From contig JAFUFP010000049.1 of NCBI GenBank assembly GCA_017469845.1, positions 103,668 to 167,667 of the forward strand: 64,000 nucleotides of DNA, given 5' to 3'. Position numbers and translations under genes: made by a program. Under the pieces are notes generated by a model that saw only the letters and a list, made by a program, of their open reading frames with translations, did no database searches and was not told the origin of the DNA. The DNA is from Bacteroidales bacterium (GTDB lineage: Bacteria; Bacteroidota; Bacteroidia; Bacteroidales; UBA932). Positions within the stretch are counted from its first letter, which is position 1; every line of letters begins with the position of its first letter. This document shows, in pieces, positions 9,173 to 18,230 of this stretch.

Positions 9173-10192
9173 TTATCTCATGATGTTCATGTCCACGTTG
9201 CCCCTTACTCCGTAAACGGCACCTTTGTCCGTGAACTGCCAGATCATCCAGTCATCCCTCAGGGGAGTCTTCACCCCGTAGTGAGCTATCCAGATGGGAT
9301 AGTCCGAAAGGATCTCACTTGAAAGGTAATCCTTGGCGAAGCTCTCGTACGTGTACACGATCGGCCTTACTCCATAGTGGGCCTCAACTTCCTTGAGCCA
9401 GACGAGAAGGTCACTGTTCAGTTTGGCTTTGTTGAATCCTGAATGGGTGGTCTCGATGTCCAGGACTGGAGGCAGGTCGTTGTACCGGAGGTCTCCCACC
9501 GTCCTTATGAAATGCTTCGCCTGGACGGAAGGGTCACGGCTTGTCCTGTAGAAATGGTACGCGCCTCTCTGGAGGTTACGTTTCCCTGCTTCTTTCCAGT
9601 TGTTCCTGAAATTGCGGTCACGGAAAGTGACCCCTTCGGTGGCTTTCATGAAGACGAACGACACCGGAATCATCCTCTTAGCGGCTTTTACGGAGGTTGT
9701 GGTCCTTCCCAGGATGTCCGTCATCACCATGAGGGAATCCCATTCGATGGAAGGATCGTTGTGATGGGAGATGTCGATGCCGACTTTGTAGATTCCGGGG
9801 GGAAGGGAGTCTCCGGTCTCTTCTCCGAGCGGAATGTGTCTAGGCCACAGGAGGAAACCGAGAATCAGCACGACCAGTACCCAAGCCAACCAGTTGGGAA
9901 TCTCGATGGGGAAAATACCCCTCTTGCCCTTTTTCTTTTTGGAGGTGGATTTTTTCCTGCCTTTGGAGGATGAAGAGGAACTTCTTCCGGTTGTGGACCT
10001 TTTGGCTGAACCCGTTGACGCGGAGCTCTTTTTCGTAGTTCCCGGGGTAGGGGATTTCCTTTTCGAAGTGGTGCTTTGGGTTGAAGACGTCTTGCCGGAT
10101 GAAGATGACCCTTTCTCTCCGCTTTCGGAAGTGGAGTATTTCTGAGCCCAGTACGGACTAACCGGCTTATGGTTGTTGGAAGAAGACGCCAT
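9173..10192 (-). CDS. Membrane-anchored GH25 lysozyme with long basic N-terminal tail
   Basis: A 339-residue protein. Residues 1-95 are a low-complexity tail rich in Ser, Thr and Lys/Arg ('SSSSSSKGRKKSTSKKKKGK'). A single membrane helix follows at about 99-117 ('NWLAWVLVVLILGFLLW'), then a GH25 muramidase domain from about 133 on. GH25 hallmarks are 'VGIDISHHN', 'FVFMKATEG', 'GAYHFYR', 'PPVLDIETTH' with the catalytic acids, and 'IWIAHYG' / 'MIWQFTDKG'. The positive-inside rule puts the basic tail in the cytoplasm and the muramidase in the periplasm, facing peptidoglycan. No start later in the frame would remove the tail and keep the helix. Confidence 0.9.
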   Translation of the reverse strand: MASSSNNHKPVSPYWAQKYSTSESGEKGSSSSGKTSSTQSTTSKRKSPTPGTTKKSSASTGSAKRSTTGRSSSSSSKGRKKSTSKKKKGKRGIFPIEIPNWLAWVLVVLILGFLLWPRHIPLGEETGDSLPPGIYKVGIDISHHNDPSIEWDSLMVMTDILGRTTTSVKAAKRMIPVSFVFMKATEGVTFRDRNFRNNWKEAGKRNLQRGAYHFYRTSRDPSVQAKHFIRTVGDLRYNDLPPVLDIETTHSGFNKAKLNSDLLVWLKEVEAHYGVRPIVYTYESFAKDYLSSEILSDYPIWIAHYGVKTPLRDDWMIWQFTDKGAVYGVRGNVDMNIMR

Positions 10193-10199
10193 CGGGGAA

Positions 10200-10207
10200 C
10201 AAATTTA
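10200..10207 (-). promoter_or_regulatory. Possible -7 box for the GH25 gene
   Basis: The minus strand reads TAAATTTG, ending 7 nt before the ATG. If used, the mRNA would be essentially leaderless. There is no good -33 partner, so confidence is low, but the upstream pssA terminator means some promoter must lie within this short gap. Confidence 0.4.
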
Positions 10208-10251
10208 CGAAAAATATGTTTTTTCTTCGGCTTCGGATAAGGACGCCTCAG

Positions 10252-10282
10252 CAAAATAAAGGAGACCACTTCCGTAGCCTCC
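10252..10282 (-). terminator. Rho-independent terminator of the pepC-pssA operon
   Basis: On the minus strand a nine-pair stem (GGAGGCTAC / GTGGTCTCC, two wobbles) closes a GGAA tetraloop and is followed by TTTATTTT. Confidence 0.85.
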
Positions 10283-10306
10283 TTCATATAATAAGGTGTA
10301 TTACTC

Positions 10307-11053
10307 CTATTCCAGTCCGAGTCCCCTTGTCGAGGGGAATGCGTGGAACACCAGGTTGATGAGGATGTAGGCCGCGAAGACCATCGTCACGATGAGGGAC
10401 CAATTGAGACCCAGGGCGACGACCATCACGGCAGCGATGGCGCTTATCGAGAAGAAGGATATCCTTCCCATGTGGGCTGCGCTTCCTTTGGGGTAAGAGG
10501 CCTTGAGGGAGAACATCGGAACTTCGCTCACCAGAAGGGCGGAGAGAATGACTGCGAGCAGCGGGATGAACCAGACCGTTCCGCTGAGGAACGAGAGGTT
10601 ACTGTACGGAACAGCGCTGACGTAGTAGCAGAGAGAACCGGACAGCATCGCGGCCGAAGGGGTGGCCAGACCCACGAAGGTCTCCTTCTGGCGGGTGTCG
10701 ATGTTGAACTTGGCGAGCCTGAGGGCCGAGAAGATGGCGAGTACGACCGGAATGAAACAGATCCAGGAAGTTTCACCTCTTTTGGTCGCCATCGTCATTA
10801 CCATCATCACCGACGGCAGCACTCCGAAACTCACCATGTCGCAGAGGGAGTCCAGCTCCTTCCCCATGTCGGAGTATGCGCCGAGTTTCCTGGCGGCGAA
10901 ACCGTCCAGGAAGTCGAACACCGATGCTGCCAGCATCAGGATGAAACCTATCTTCACTCCACCGGGGAACAGCAAAGTGAAAATCACCCCAAGGACCCCG
11001 CAAAGGAGGTTCATTGAGGTGATCGCATTCGGGATGTGTTTTCTTATCTGCAT
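10307..11053 (-). CDS. pssA: CDP-diacylglycerol--serine O-phosphatidyltransferase
   Basis: A 248-residue integral membrane enzyme that makes phosphatidylserine from CDP-diacylglycerol and serine, the first step to phosphatidylethanolamine. The CDP-alcohol phosphotransferase signature D-G-x2-A-R-x8-G-x3-D-x3-D is complete: 'DFLDGFAARK', then 'GAYSDMGKELDSLCD'. The N-terminus 'IPNAITSMNLLCGVLGV' is typical of the Bacillus/Bacteroidetes PssA subclass, and several hydrophobic helices follow. It starts 9 nt after the C1 peptidase gene and shares its transcript; a strong terminator follows. Confidence 0.93.
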   Translation of the reverse strand: MQIRKHIPNAITSMNLLCGVLGVIFTLLFPGGVKIGFILMLAASVFDFLDGFAARKLGAYSDMGKELDSLCDMVSFGVLPSVMMVMTMATKRGETSWICFIPVVLAIFSALRLAKFNIDTRQKETFVGLATPSAAMLSGSLCYYVSAVPYSNLSFLSGTVWFIPLLAVILSALLVSEVPMFSLKASYPKGSAAHMGRISFFSISAIAAVMVVALGLNWSLIVTMVFAAYILINLVFHAFPSTRGLGLE

Positions 11054-11062
11054 CCGTTTGGA

Positions 11063-12265
11063 TTACTTGATACCGAGCTTATCCTTCAGAGCCTTGGGAA
11101 GACCGTCCTTGTGGACCATGAAGTCGATGGCCTTACCCTTTGTGAAAGCCTCGGACATGTACCAGATACCTTTGTACTTTCCGGTCTCGCCCCATGAGTT
11201 CTTGATCATGAGGTATTTGTTGCCGTACTGGTCCTTTGCGATACCGAAGGCGTGCATACCGTGGTCATCGGTGGTAGCCTTGTTGTCGAAGTCCTTCTGG
11301 CGGCTCTCCTGGGTGACGACTTTCTCCTTGGGTGCACCTTCGGGCCTTGCGGCTGCGCCCTGGTTCCTGTCGGAACCTACCCATCTCTCCTGGTCGGAAC
11401 CGGCGGCTCTGGGAGCGGTGGTGTCAAGAAGGAGTGCGGAACCTGTCCTTGTGAAACCTGTCTCGGAAACGTCTCCACCCCAAGTGGTTGTGTATCCGTT
11501 CTCGATGGCGTAGTAGATGGCATCCCAGAACTCGTCGATGGGAACGTTGTAAGCCATGTCTGAACGCCAGTTGTCGCATACCTCGATCGCGAACTGGGTG
11601 TAGAAGGGATGATGGGTGAAGGAAGTGAGGGTCACGTAATCATCGGGGTTGAGCTTGTAGGAATCCCTGTAGGAAGCGGGGGTGTACTTCTTGCCGTTGT
11701 ACTCGAACTCCTCGGGGCACTCTCCGAAGTAAGCGTCCATGATTCCCTTGAAACCGTTCCTCCATGCTGTTGAGAGGCTGCGGTTGGGGTTCTTCTGGAT
11801 TGCCTGGACATATGCCAGAGCGGCTGCGTCGACCTCACCGTGGACGGGGAGGGTGGTACCGTAATTGAGACCTGTCATCACGCTGTTGGGAACAAGACCG
11901 TAGTCCCTCATGATGTGGATCACGTCCTCGCACTCGGAACCTGCACCGAAGGTGAGATTGCCGTCAAGACGGATGTACTTGTCGGCCCTGTCCTGATAGG
12001 AGTGGCTGACGACGAACATCTCCGAGAAATCGGGATAGAGGTTCTTGTCCTTGATGTTGTTGAGACGGATGGCCTCTGACTCGAGGAATGAGATGGCTGA
12101 GAAGCACCAGCAAGTTCCGGAGCTGTTCTGGTTCTTGACCGATGTGATGGGGTTTTCCTTCACGATGGTGAACTCCAACTCGGGAGTCTGGGGCTGCTGG
12201 GCCTGTGCGTGGGCGAGCGCCGGAACGGCGATAGCCGCTGCCATAAGGATTTTGTTAAGCTTCAT
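11063..12265 (-). CDS. C1 family cysteine peptidase (aminopeptidase C/bleomycin hydrolase type), exported
   Basis: A 400-residue papain-fold peptidase of the C1B group. A signal peptide ('ILMAAAIAVPALAHAQA') predicts export, unlike the cytosolic PepC of Firmicutes. The active-site Cys is in 'QNSSGTCWCFSAISF' (Cys52), the His in 'DDHGMHAFGIA' and the Asn in 'LMIKNSWGETG', so the triad is intact. Bacteroidetes often carry this exported form; it probably trims peptides in the periplasm. The gene is upstream of pssA with a 9-nt gap, which looks like a co-transcribed but functionally unrelated pair. Confidence 0.92.
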   Translation of the reverse strand: MKLNKILMAAAIAVPALAHAQAQQPQTPELEFTIVKENPITSVKNQNSSGTCWCFSAISFLESEAIRLNNIKDKNLYPDFSEMFVVSHSYQDRADKYIRLDGNLTFGAGSECEDVIHIMRDYGLVPNSVMTGLNYGTTLPVHGEVDAAALAYVQAIQKNPNRSLSTAWRNGFKGIMDAYFGECPEEFEYNGKKYTPASYRDSYKLNPDDYVTLTSFTHHPFYTQFAIEVCDNWRSDMAYNVPIDEFWDAIYYAIENGYTTTWGGDVSETGFTRTGSALLLDTTAPRAAGSDQERWVGSDRNQGAAARPEGAPKEKVVTQESRQKDFDNKATTDDHGMHAFGIAKDQYGNKYLMIKNSWGETGKYKGIWYMSEAFTKGKAIDFMVHKDGLPKALKDKLGIK

Positions 12266-12314
12266 AATGCTGTAGTATTATTGAATAATATTGTTCCGTA
12301 CCGGTGACTCTTCA

Positions 12315-12350
12315 CAAAGAAAAAGTCCACATGCGAAGACGCATATGGAC
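12315..12350 (-). terminator. Rho-independent terminator after the tyrosine phosphatase gene
   Basis: On the minus strand an 11-pair stem (GTCCATATGCG / CGCATGTGGAC, one wobble) with a TCTT loop is followed by TTTTTCTTT. It lies 50 nt past the stop and isolates the C1 peptidase gene. Confidence 0.85.
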
Positions 12351-12399
12351 AAATGTATGCATTATAAGCGGGAAAAGCAAAGGGAAATCCGCCAATGTG

Positions 12400-12885
12400 C
12401 TATTTTTCGGGAATCGTGACTCCAAGGTGTGAACATAGAGCCCTGCATCCTTCCATTATGTCATCGAAGGCCTTGTCGAAGTCTCCCGTGTACCACGGAT
12501 CGGCGACGCTTCTGGGGAATCCTGTGTATTCCATGAGGAGGTGGACTTTCGAAGTGTCGGATCCGCTTCCGGTTATCCAGCGGAGGAGCCTACGGTTGGA
12601 TTCGTCCATGATGATGACGATGTCGGAAGAGTCGAATTCTCCCCTCGTTATCTTGTGGGCGTGGTGTTCGGTGAAGGGGATTCCGCGGGAGAACATCTCC
12701 CTTTTGGCGGGAGGGTAGATTCCGTTGCCGGTCTCCTCATCCGATACGGCGGCGCTCTCTATGATGAAATCATCCTGCCTTCCGGCTTTTTTGACGAGGT
12801 CCTTCATGACCATCTCGGCCATAGGGCTGCGGCAGATGTTGCCGTGGCAGAGGAACATTATCCTTTTCTTTTCTTTCTTCTCCAT
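12400..12885 (-). CDS. Low-molecular-weight protein-tyrosine phosphatase
   Basis: A 161-residue cytoplasmic phosphatase. The P-loop C-x5-R-S is at residues 13-20 ('CHGNICRSP') and the general acid Asp in 'VADPWYTGDFD', a variant of the usual DPY motif. The enzyme removes phosphate from protein tyrosines; in bacteria the partners are often BY-kinases that control polysaccharide export, though none is encoded nearby. It starts 3 nt after the preceding conserved unknown gene, so the two form an operon ended by a terminator. Confidence 0.93.
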   Translation of the reverse strand: MEKKEKKRIMFLCHGNICRSPMAEMVMKDLVKKAGRQDDFIIESAAVSDEETGNGIYPPAKREMFSRGIPFTEHHAHKITRGEFDSSDIVIIMDESNRRLLRWITGSGSDTSKVHLLMEYTGFPRSVADPWYTGDFDKAFDDIMEGCRALCSHLGVTIPEK

Positions 12886-12888
12886 GGG

Positions 12889-13425
12889 TCAGATTTTTTG
12901 GAAACTGTATCCGAGGTTCTTGAGGTGGAGTCCCGCTCCGAAGCAGTACATGACGCGGCAGGTCTCGAGGAATAGACGGTATGCATCAGTGCTTCCCGGT
13001 TCTGCGCCGTAGTGGCGCATCAGGGAATTCGCCTGGACGGATAGTTCCCTCAGGGTGTTGGAGAGGCTTTCGGCTTCTTCGCTTCCGACCTTTATTCCGA
13101 GGAACTTCTCCATGATGTGCTCATCCATGTAGTCGTATCCCTTTTCTCCCTGGAGAACGGAATAGGGGAGATGAGCGGTATGCTCCCAGTCGGAGTCCCA
13201 GCATGAGGCTACGGCCATTCCGAGGAAGGCGGGCCATGCCAGGGCGACATCGGGGTAGGCGTTGTATTCCCTCACAGCTTCGGCGCAGTAAAGGGGGCCG
13301 AGCTCATTCCACCTGGAATCTATATCGGGTGTCGAAGGGAGTATGCCATCCAGAAGGCCCTTCTCCTTCAGGAAGGAGGTGAGATGGGTCCCGAGGGAGG
13401 CTGAATATGCAGTTACGTCAATCAT
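12889..13425 (-). CDS. Conserved unknown protein upstream of the tyrosine phosphatase
   Basis: A 178-residue soluble protein that I do not recognise by name. I start it at the ATG at 13425 ('MIDVTAYSASLGTHLTSFLKEKG'), because a TAnnTTTG box lies just upstream and longer in-frame sequence would cross it. It is predicted to be mostly alpha-helical, with several Trp and Tyr residues ('DSDWEHTAHLPYSVLQGEKGYDYMDEHIMEKFLG' region) and no signal peptide or membrane segment. It is the first gene of a two-gene unit with the tyrosine phosphatase, with a 3-nt gap that suggests coupled translation. Confidence 0.75.
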   Translation of the reverse strand: MIDVTAYSASLGTHLTSFLKEKGLLDGILPSTPDIDSRWNELGPLYCAEAVREYNAYPDVALAWPAFLGMAVASCWDSDWEHTAHLPYSVLQGEKGYDYMDEHIMEKFLGIKVGSEEAESLSNTLRELSVQANSLMRHYGAEPGSTDAYRLFLETCRVMYCFGAGLHLKNLGYSFQKI

Positions 13426-13452
13426 CGTTGTTTTCTTTTCACTTTTCGGGCG

Positions 13453-13460
13453 CAAAGATA
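13453..13460 (-). promoter_or_regulatory. -7 box for the unknown/tyrosine phosphatase operon
   Basis: The minus strand reads TATCTTTG, 27 nt before the ATG at 13425. It lies in the 95-nt gap after sbcC. Confidence 0.6.
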
Positions 13461-13520
13461 CAGAAAAGGGGCTTATTCGGCAAAACCGCCCACCATTGTC
13501 TTCCGCCATGGGGCGGAACA

Positions 13521-16337
13521 TCATTCGATGGAGATTGTGCTGCCTTCGTCTGCGGATTTTTCGACCATTATCTTCCGATAGCGGTTCTTCATGCTTTCGA
13601 CATGGGAAATCAGTCCTATGAGAGTGCCTTTTTGTGCCAGTCTTTCAAGAGTTTTCAGCGCCAATTCAAGCACGTCAGGACTCAAACTGCCGAATCCTTC
13701 ATCCACGAACATGGTGTCGATTTTGACTCCTCCCGAACTGGACTGAGTCTCATCCGACAGTCCAAGCGCAAGCGCTAGTGAGGCCAGGAAGGTTTCTCCT
13801 CCGGACAATGATTTGATATCCCTTGTCTTTCCGCTGTAATGATCTTTGACGGCGATTCCCAGTCCCGTTTTTGCCCTGAGGGATCCTGCTCCTTCCGAGC
13901 GAACCAACTCGTACTGACCGCTGGACATGTCATAAAGACGGAGGGATGCCTTGTAGAGAATACGGTCGAAATAGGACATCAGGACGAACGTCTCAAGTTC
14001 GATTTTTGCCTTTCCGTAAAGAGTCCCCCTCAATGTGTTACTGAGGTTCTTCTTCCATTCGAGCTCCCTGCACAGTTCAGAGTAGCTTTTGCGTTCATCT
14101 TTGAGCTGCTTCAGAGCCGGATTGTTAACCATCAATCTCGCTTTAGCCTCCGTTTTCTTCCGTTCATTTTCTCCCAGCGCCTTTTTGTTTTCTTCGATGT
14201 CATTCCTGACTTTTCCCAAATCGGATGAGAGGGATTCGTCTATACGTCTTTCAAGATCCTTGAGGACACTTTCGTTTGAGATGATCTTTTCATTGCAATC
14301 GTTGGCTGTGTCTTCTGTCTCTTTGATGGTGTTCTCAAGTTCCTTGATACCTTTTTCCAACTTCTCCTTTTCCTTCAAGGCTTCTTTCTCACTGCCGAAA
14401 CTCAATTTCGAACGCTGCTCGTTGAGTATTTTCTCTTTGGCCTGCACGCGCGCCTCCTTTTCTCCAGAAGTATCTGATTCGATGATTGTCGTCAATTCGG
14501 CAATCCGTTTGTCCTTCTCCGGGATGATTTCGTCGGTCAATTTCTTCAGGCGGGAACACTTGTTTTCCGCCTCGTTGTATAATGTACGCAGTTCATACCT
14601 TTTATTTTCAGACTCTTTTATGATCAATTTTAAGGCGGAGCAGTTATCGGCTTTAAGATCTTTATAATCTTTGTGGTGCAACGCATCGCCCATTTCTTCG
14701 ACAATGCGTTTTATTTCATCAGTCTTACCCTTTAGCGCTGATGACATTCCGGCGCACTGATTGGACTTCTTTTCCGCTTCGTCTGAGACTCTTTCATAAG
14801 CTTTCTTGAGATTATTAACCTGCTGCTCGGTAGGTGCTCCAGGAGGCAGAACAGCTTTGGAAGGGTGATGGAGAGATCCGCATACCGGGCATGGAACACC
14901 GTCTTGGAGACCTTCGGCCATATATCCGGCTTGGGCACGCAAGAACAGGTTATGGGAGGAATCGTGACGGGATCCCGCCTCCGACTTTTTGTTCAGAAGA
15001 AGCTCCAGATCCCTCTTGGCATTTTCGAGTTCTCTTTCATCCGACTCCACTTCTTCGATCCTTTCTTTCAGTTTTTCGAGAGACTGGATCGTATTTTTCA
15101 GTGTTTCGCCTTGATGCTTGATATCCTCTTTCTCCAATTCGCAGCCCTCAAGAGTTTTCAGCTCTTTTTCGAGTTTTCCCTTTTCGTCCATGAGGGTGTT
15201 GCGGTTGTCTCGGGCTTTTTGTAACAATTTCTTGCTGTTTTCCAAATCACGTCGGTCGGAATCAAGCTGCTCTTTATCCTTATCGTATTGGGAATACAGT
15301 GGGATCTGATCATCCAGAAGGGCGAGTTCGCCTTTCTTTTTGTCGGCCTCTTTTTTCCTCTCGGGGTTCTTCTCCTTCTCTTTGAGGAGATCCGATAAGT
15401 TCTTTTTCAGCTGTTTTTGCTCGTCGAGGATTTTGTTTCGCCTCTCTTTTTCTATGTTGTTCGTTTCTATTTTTTGTTTGAGAGCCGTTAATTGGGTCTC
15501 ATTATCCTTGCATACTTTGATCGACTTTTCCGTCTCCTCGAGGGAACTCTTATCTTCTTTGATCAAGTCTTCGGCCAACTCGATCATCTTTTCCAGCTGG
15601 ACGTCCGGGTCAATGTAATCATCCATGGCCTGAAGGAATGTGGAGTAAGCTTGGGAATTCTCGTTACCTTTGATTCCTTCCAGAAGATTCCGGATGGCAT
15701 TTTGCTTAACTTTTCTTTCGGCATCCACCTCCGATACTTCCTTTGCGATACTCTCCTCAAGATTATGGAAGCGCTCCGTCCCGAAGACTTTCCTCAAAAT
15801 CAGCTGCTTGTCGTCATTATCCGATTGCAGAAGTTTTTGGAATTCCCCTTGGGGAATCATTGCGATCTTGGTGAATTGGTCATGGTTGATGCCCAAGATG
15901 GACTCAATCTTTTTGTTGACTTCCTTCACTGAAGAGATAGGAGGCTCTCCCGGAGAGGAAAGCTTCGCTGTGGCAGGTTGCTCGACATAGTAGTCGACAA
16001 AGCCTCCGTCTTTGTCCTTTTTCCGTTTGTCGGCCAATCTACTGTAAGGGAGACTCCTTTCCACGGTGTATTCCTTTCCTGCATATTCGAATCTGAGTTT
16101 CACGGATGTTTTCGTTGTTGGATCGGCATATTCAGAACGGAGCATCTGAGCTTCCCTCTGACCGCCGCTTGACTCACCGAAAAGTGCGAAACTTATCGCA
16201 TCGAATATTGTGCTTTTTCCGGCTCCTGTGTTGCCGCAGATAAGAAAAACGCCAGTCTCTTCAAATTGTGAGAAATCGATTTCTACGGTTCCCTTGTATG
16301 AACCGAAAGCTGATATTGTAAGGTCTAAAGGTCGCAT
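13521..16337 (-). CDS. sbcC: DNA repair exonuclease subunit SbcC (AAA/SMC-like ATPase)
   Basis: A 938-residue ATPase that pairs with SbcD in the Rad50/Mre11-type complex; it cleaves DNA ends, hairpins and protein-blocked ends. Walker A is at residues 35-42 ('GNTGAGKST'). Two long coiled coils flank the zinc hook CPVC at residues 483-486. The ABC signature 'KSLSGGETFLASLALALGL' and Walker B 'IDTMFVDEGFGSLSPD' are near the C-terminus. All essential parts are intact. The first 13 nt overlap the end of sbcD. Base composition is lower in GC than the neighbours, partly because of the Lys/Glu-rich coiled coils. Confidence 0.96.
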   Translation of the reverse strand: MRPLDLTISAFGSYKGTVEIDFSQFEETGVFLICGNTGAGKSTIFDAISFALFGESSGGQREAQMLRSEYADPTTKTSVKLRFEYAGKEYTVERSLPYSRLADKRKKDKDGGFVDYYVEQPATAKLSSPGEPPISSVKEVNKKIESILGINHDQFTKIAMIPQGEFQKLLQSDNDDKQLILRKVFGTERFHNLEESIAKEVSEVDAERKVKQNAIRNLLEGIKGNENSQAYSTFLQAMDDYIDPDVQLEKMIELAEDLIKEDKSSLEETEKSIKVCKDNETQLTALKQKIETNNIEKERRNKILDEQKQLKKNLSDLLKEKEKNPERKKEADKKKGELALLDDQIPLYSQYDKDKEQLDSDRRDLENSKKLLQKARDNRNTLMDEKGKLEKELKTLEGCELEKEDIKHQGETLKNTIQSLEKLKERIEEVESDERELENAKRDLELLLNKKSEAGSRHDSSHNLFLRAQAGYMAEGLQDGVPCPVCGSLHHPSKAVLPPGAPTEQQVNNLKKAYERVSDEAEKKSNQCAGMSSALKGKTDEIKRIVEEMGDALHHKDYKDLKADNCSALKLIIKESENKRYELRTLYNEAENKCSRLKKLTDEIIPEKDKRIAELTTIIESDTSGEKEARVQAKEKILNEQRSKLSFGSEKEALKEKEKLEKGIKELENTIKETEDTANDCNEKIISNESVLKDLERRIDESLSSDLGKVRNDIEENKKALGENERKKTEAKARLMVNNPALKQLKDERKSYSELCRELEWKKNLSNTLRGTLYGKAKIELETFVLMSYFDRILYKASLRLYDMSSGQYELVRSEGAGSLRAKTGLGIAVKDHYSGKTRDIKSLSGGETFLASLALALGLSDETQSSSGGVKIDTMFVDEGFGSLSPDVLELALKTLERLAQKGTLIGLISHVESMKNRYRKIMVEKSADEGSTISIE

Positions 16338-17458
16338 TTGAGAATCGTTTTGATGAATTGGTTTTCCTGGTCGTTCATTTCTCTTCCGTTCTGCTTGAGG
16401 AACAGCTGATGGATGAAATCTTCGTCAGTTGTCAAAGAAGAAGTTGCACCCGGAACGATGCCACTTGCGCGGGTTCTCGCGTTGTCGTAATGCATTTCCA
16501 CCATGTTGGGGTACAGCTTCTTAAGGGAGCGGTATCCCTCTATTATGTCATTTTCGTCGGTGAGTGTTATCCTCAGGTAGGCGTTGGAGTATTCCGGATG
16601 CTGCGACCTGAAAGCGGAGGAGGTTATTTCGTCAAATTTTCCGCGCAGATCGTACCAATCATTTATCGGAGTTACAGGAATCTCCGTTATGGAGATGTTG
16701 CCCTTTTCCTTCAGCTCCACAATGGTTATGCTCTTTTGGTGGTCCACTTCAGCGATAGAGTACTTGAGCGGACTGCCGGAGTACCGGACATGTTTGTTTA
16801 TGGATTGGGGTTTGTGGATATGTCCCAATGCCACGTAGTCGATGCCGGCGAAGGCGTCGGCGCTTATGCAGTCCAATCCGCCTACGTTCGATTCTTCCGC
16901 TCCGGAAATGCTGGCTCCTGAAACGAACTGATGAGACAGACATACCGTACGTCTACTTGTGTCTATGCCCATATGCTTGACCGCTGCTGCTATGGCGTCG
17001 TTTTCCGTTTGTATGTTTTCGTCAGGAAAATAGTATTGTACAGTGGCTTTTCTCAAGAAGGGGAGCATATATACATCCAACTCTCCGAAAGCGTCTTTCA
17101 TCGTTATGGGCGTGATGTTTCCGTCATAGACCGGAGACATGTGCAAACCGCTCTTGTCCAGAATGCGGGAACCATAAGCGATCCGCTCCGCTCCATCGTG
17201 ATTGCCGCTGATTACGAATACTTCCAAATGCTTCGGAAGCCTTGTCAATGCAACCAGAAAATCATCAAAAAGTGCAAGCGCCTCTGCTGGAGGGTTGGAC
17301 CGGTCAAAGACGTCACCCGCTATCAGGATACCGTCAGGCTCCTGTTCTTTTATGATGGGGATGACTTTATTGAAGAGGAAATGTCGTTGCTCTTCCAGCA
17401 TCGGCAAATTCGAGATCTTCTTTCCCAGGTGCAGGTCAGATAAATGGATGAACTTCAT
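16325..17458 (-). CDS. sbcD: Exonuclease SbcD, Mre11-type nuclease subunit
   Basis: A 377-residue calcineurin-fold nuclease. The ATG at 17458 gives the family N-terminus 'MKFIHLSDLHLGKKI' with the first metal ligands. 'IAGDVFDRSNPP', 'VISGNHDGAERI' and 'VALGHIHKPQ' supply the rest of the two-metal site. The upstream in-frame extension is promoter sequence. It overlaps sbcC by 13 nt, so the two subunits are translationally coupled. Confidence 0.96.
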   Translation of the reverse strand: MKFIHLSDLHLGKKISNLPMLEEQRHFLFNKVIPIIKEQEPDGILIAGDVFDRSNPPAEALALFDDFLVALTRLPKHLEVFVISGNHDGAERIAYGSRILDKSGLHMSPVYDGNITPITMKDAFGELDVYMLPFLRKATVQYYFPDENIQTENDAIAAAVKHMGIDTSRRTVCLSHQFVSGASISGAEESNVGGLDCISADAFAGIDYVALGHIHKPQSINKHVRYSGSPLKYSIAEVDHQKSITIVELKEKGNISITEIPVTPINDWYDLRGKFDEITSSAFRSQHPEYSNAYLRITLTDENDIIEGYRSLKKLYPNMVEMHYDNARTRASGIVPGATSSLTTDEDFIHQLFLKQNGREMNDQENQFIKTILKCDL

Positions 17459-17490
17459 AATCTTGTTTTGTTTTTGTATGCTCGTATCCT

Positions 17491-17521
17491 CAAAAATACT
17501 CAATAATGGGTAATTTTCAAA
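17491..17521 (-). promoter_or_regulatory. Consensus promoter for sbcD-sbcC
   Basis: On the minus strand: TTTG (17518-17521), a 19-nt spacer and TATTTTTG (17491-17498). Both boxes are full matches and the leader is about 25 nt. Confidence 0.75.
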
Positions 17522-17659
17522 GATGACAAATGACGTATTATGGCTATTTTCTCGGGTGCTTCCCGGTTACACTTTCAATATACGTCCGGTAAACGTTTTT
17601 TTTGATCACCGCCTCACCGATTGTTTGTTTGAGGGTGGAAATTTCTTCTGAAAAATGCA

Positions 17660-17667
17660 TATCTTTG
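17660..17667 (+). promoter_or_regulatory. -7 box for the thioredoxin-like/flavodoxin operon
   Basis: TATCTTTG lies 21 nt before the ATG at 17689; the leader is short. No convincing -33 element was found. Confidence 0.55.
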
Positions 17668-17688
17668 AGTGACAAAACGGATTTCGAT

Positions 17689-18204
17689 ATGAAAAAGATT
17701 CTTCTTTTGGTTGTGATAGCCCTTTTTGCCGGCTGCCGCGTAGTTGACAAACCCGCCGAGGGCGATTTGGACGAGACATATGCTGTCGATCTCGTGAAAC
17801 CCGGAAGCAAGGCTCCGGACTTCTCCCTCACAGGTCTTGACGGAAAGACCTACACCCTTGCCGATTTCAAGGGCAAGACGGTTGTGATTGATTTCTGGGC
17901 GTCATGGTGCCCGGACTGCCGAAACGAGACTGAATACCTCCTCAAACTCCATAAGGACCATCCTGAGGTGGAGTTTGTAGGAATCTCTTTCGATACCGAT
18001 GAGCAGCAGCTCCGCACTTTCCTCACGGAAAACGGCATGGACTGGCTCCAGCTTACCGAAGGGTTCAAGAAGTGGAAGGAGACCAAGGTGTCTTCGGACT
18101 ATGGCGTGAAATGGATCCCCACCAAATACGTCATAAGCCCCAAGGGCAAGGTCCTTCTTTCAACCGTCGTCACTGAAAAAGTTGAGGCTTACCTCAATAA
18201 GTGA
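17689..18204 (+). CDS. TlpA-like thioredoxin-fold lipoprotein
   Basis: A 171-residue protein. The signal peptide with lipobox ('LLVVIALFAGCRV') predicts an envelope lipoprotein. The AhpC/TSA-TlpA fold starts with 'GSKAPDFSLTGLDGKTYTLADFKGK' and has the active site 'WASWCPDC', with the cis-Pro in 'KWIPTKYVIS'. Such proteins reduce periplasmic disulfides or act in envelope thiol stress. It is followed after 26 nt by a lipoprotein flavodoxin, and the two probably share a transcript, which hints at a periplasmic redox pair. The start gives a normal short signal peptide; an upstream extension would cross the promoter. Confidence 0.9.
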   Translation: MKKILLLVVIALFAGCRVVDKPAEGDLDETYAVDLVKPGSKAPDFSLTGLDGKTYTLADFKGKTVVIDFWASWCPDCRNETEYLLKLHKDHPEVEFVGISFDTDEQQLRTFLTENGMDWLQLTEGFKKWKETKVSSDYGVKWIPTKYVISPKGKVLLSTVVTEKVEAYLNK

Positions 18205-18230
18205 TATATTATCTAATTGAACAGTTGAAT

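Noticed and set aside
12350..12357. A minus-strand TACATTTG box that could be the promoter of the C1 peptidase.
   Set aside because: Transcription from it would start inside a strong terminator hairpin, so it is probably a chance match.
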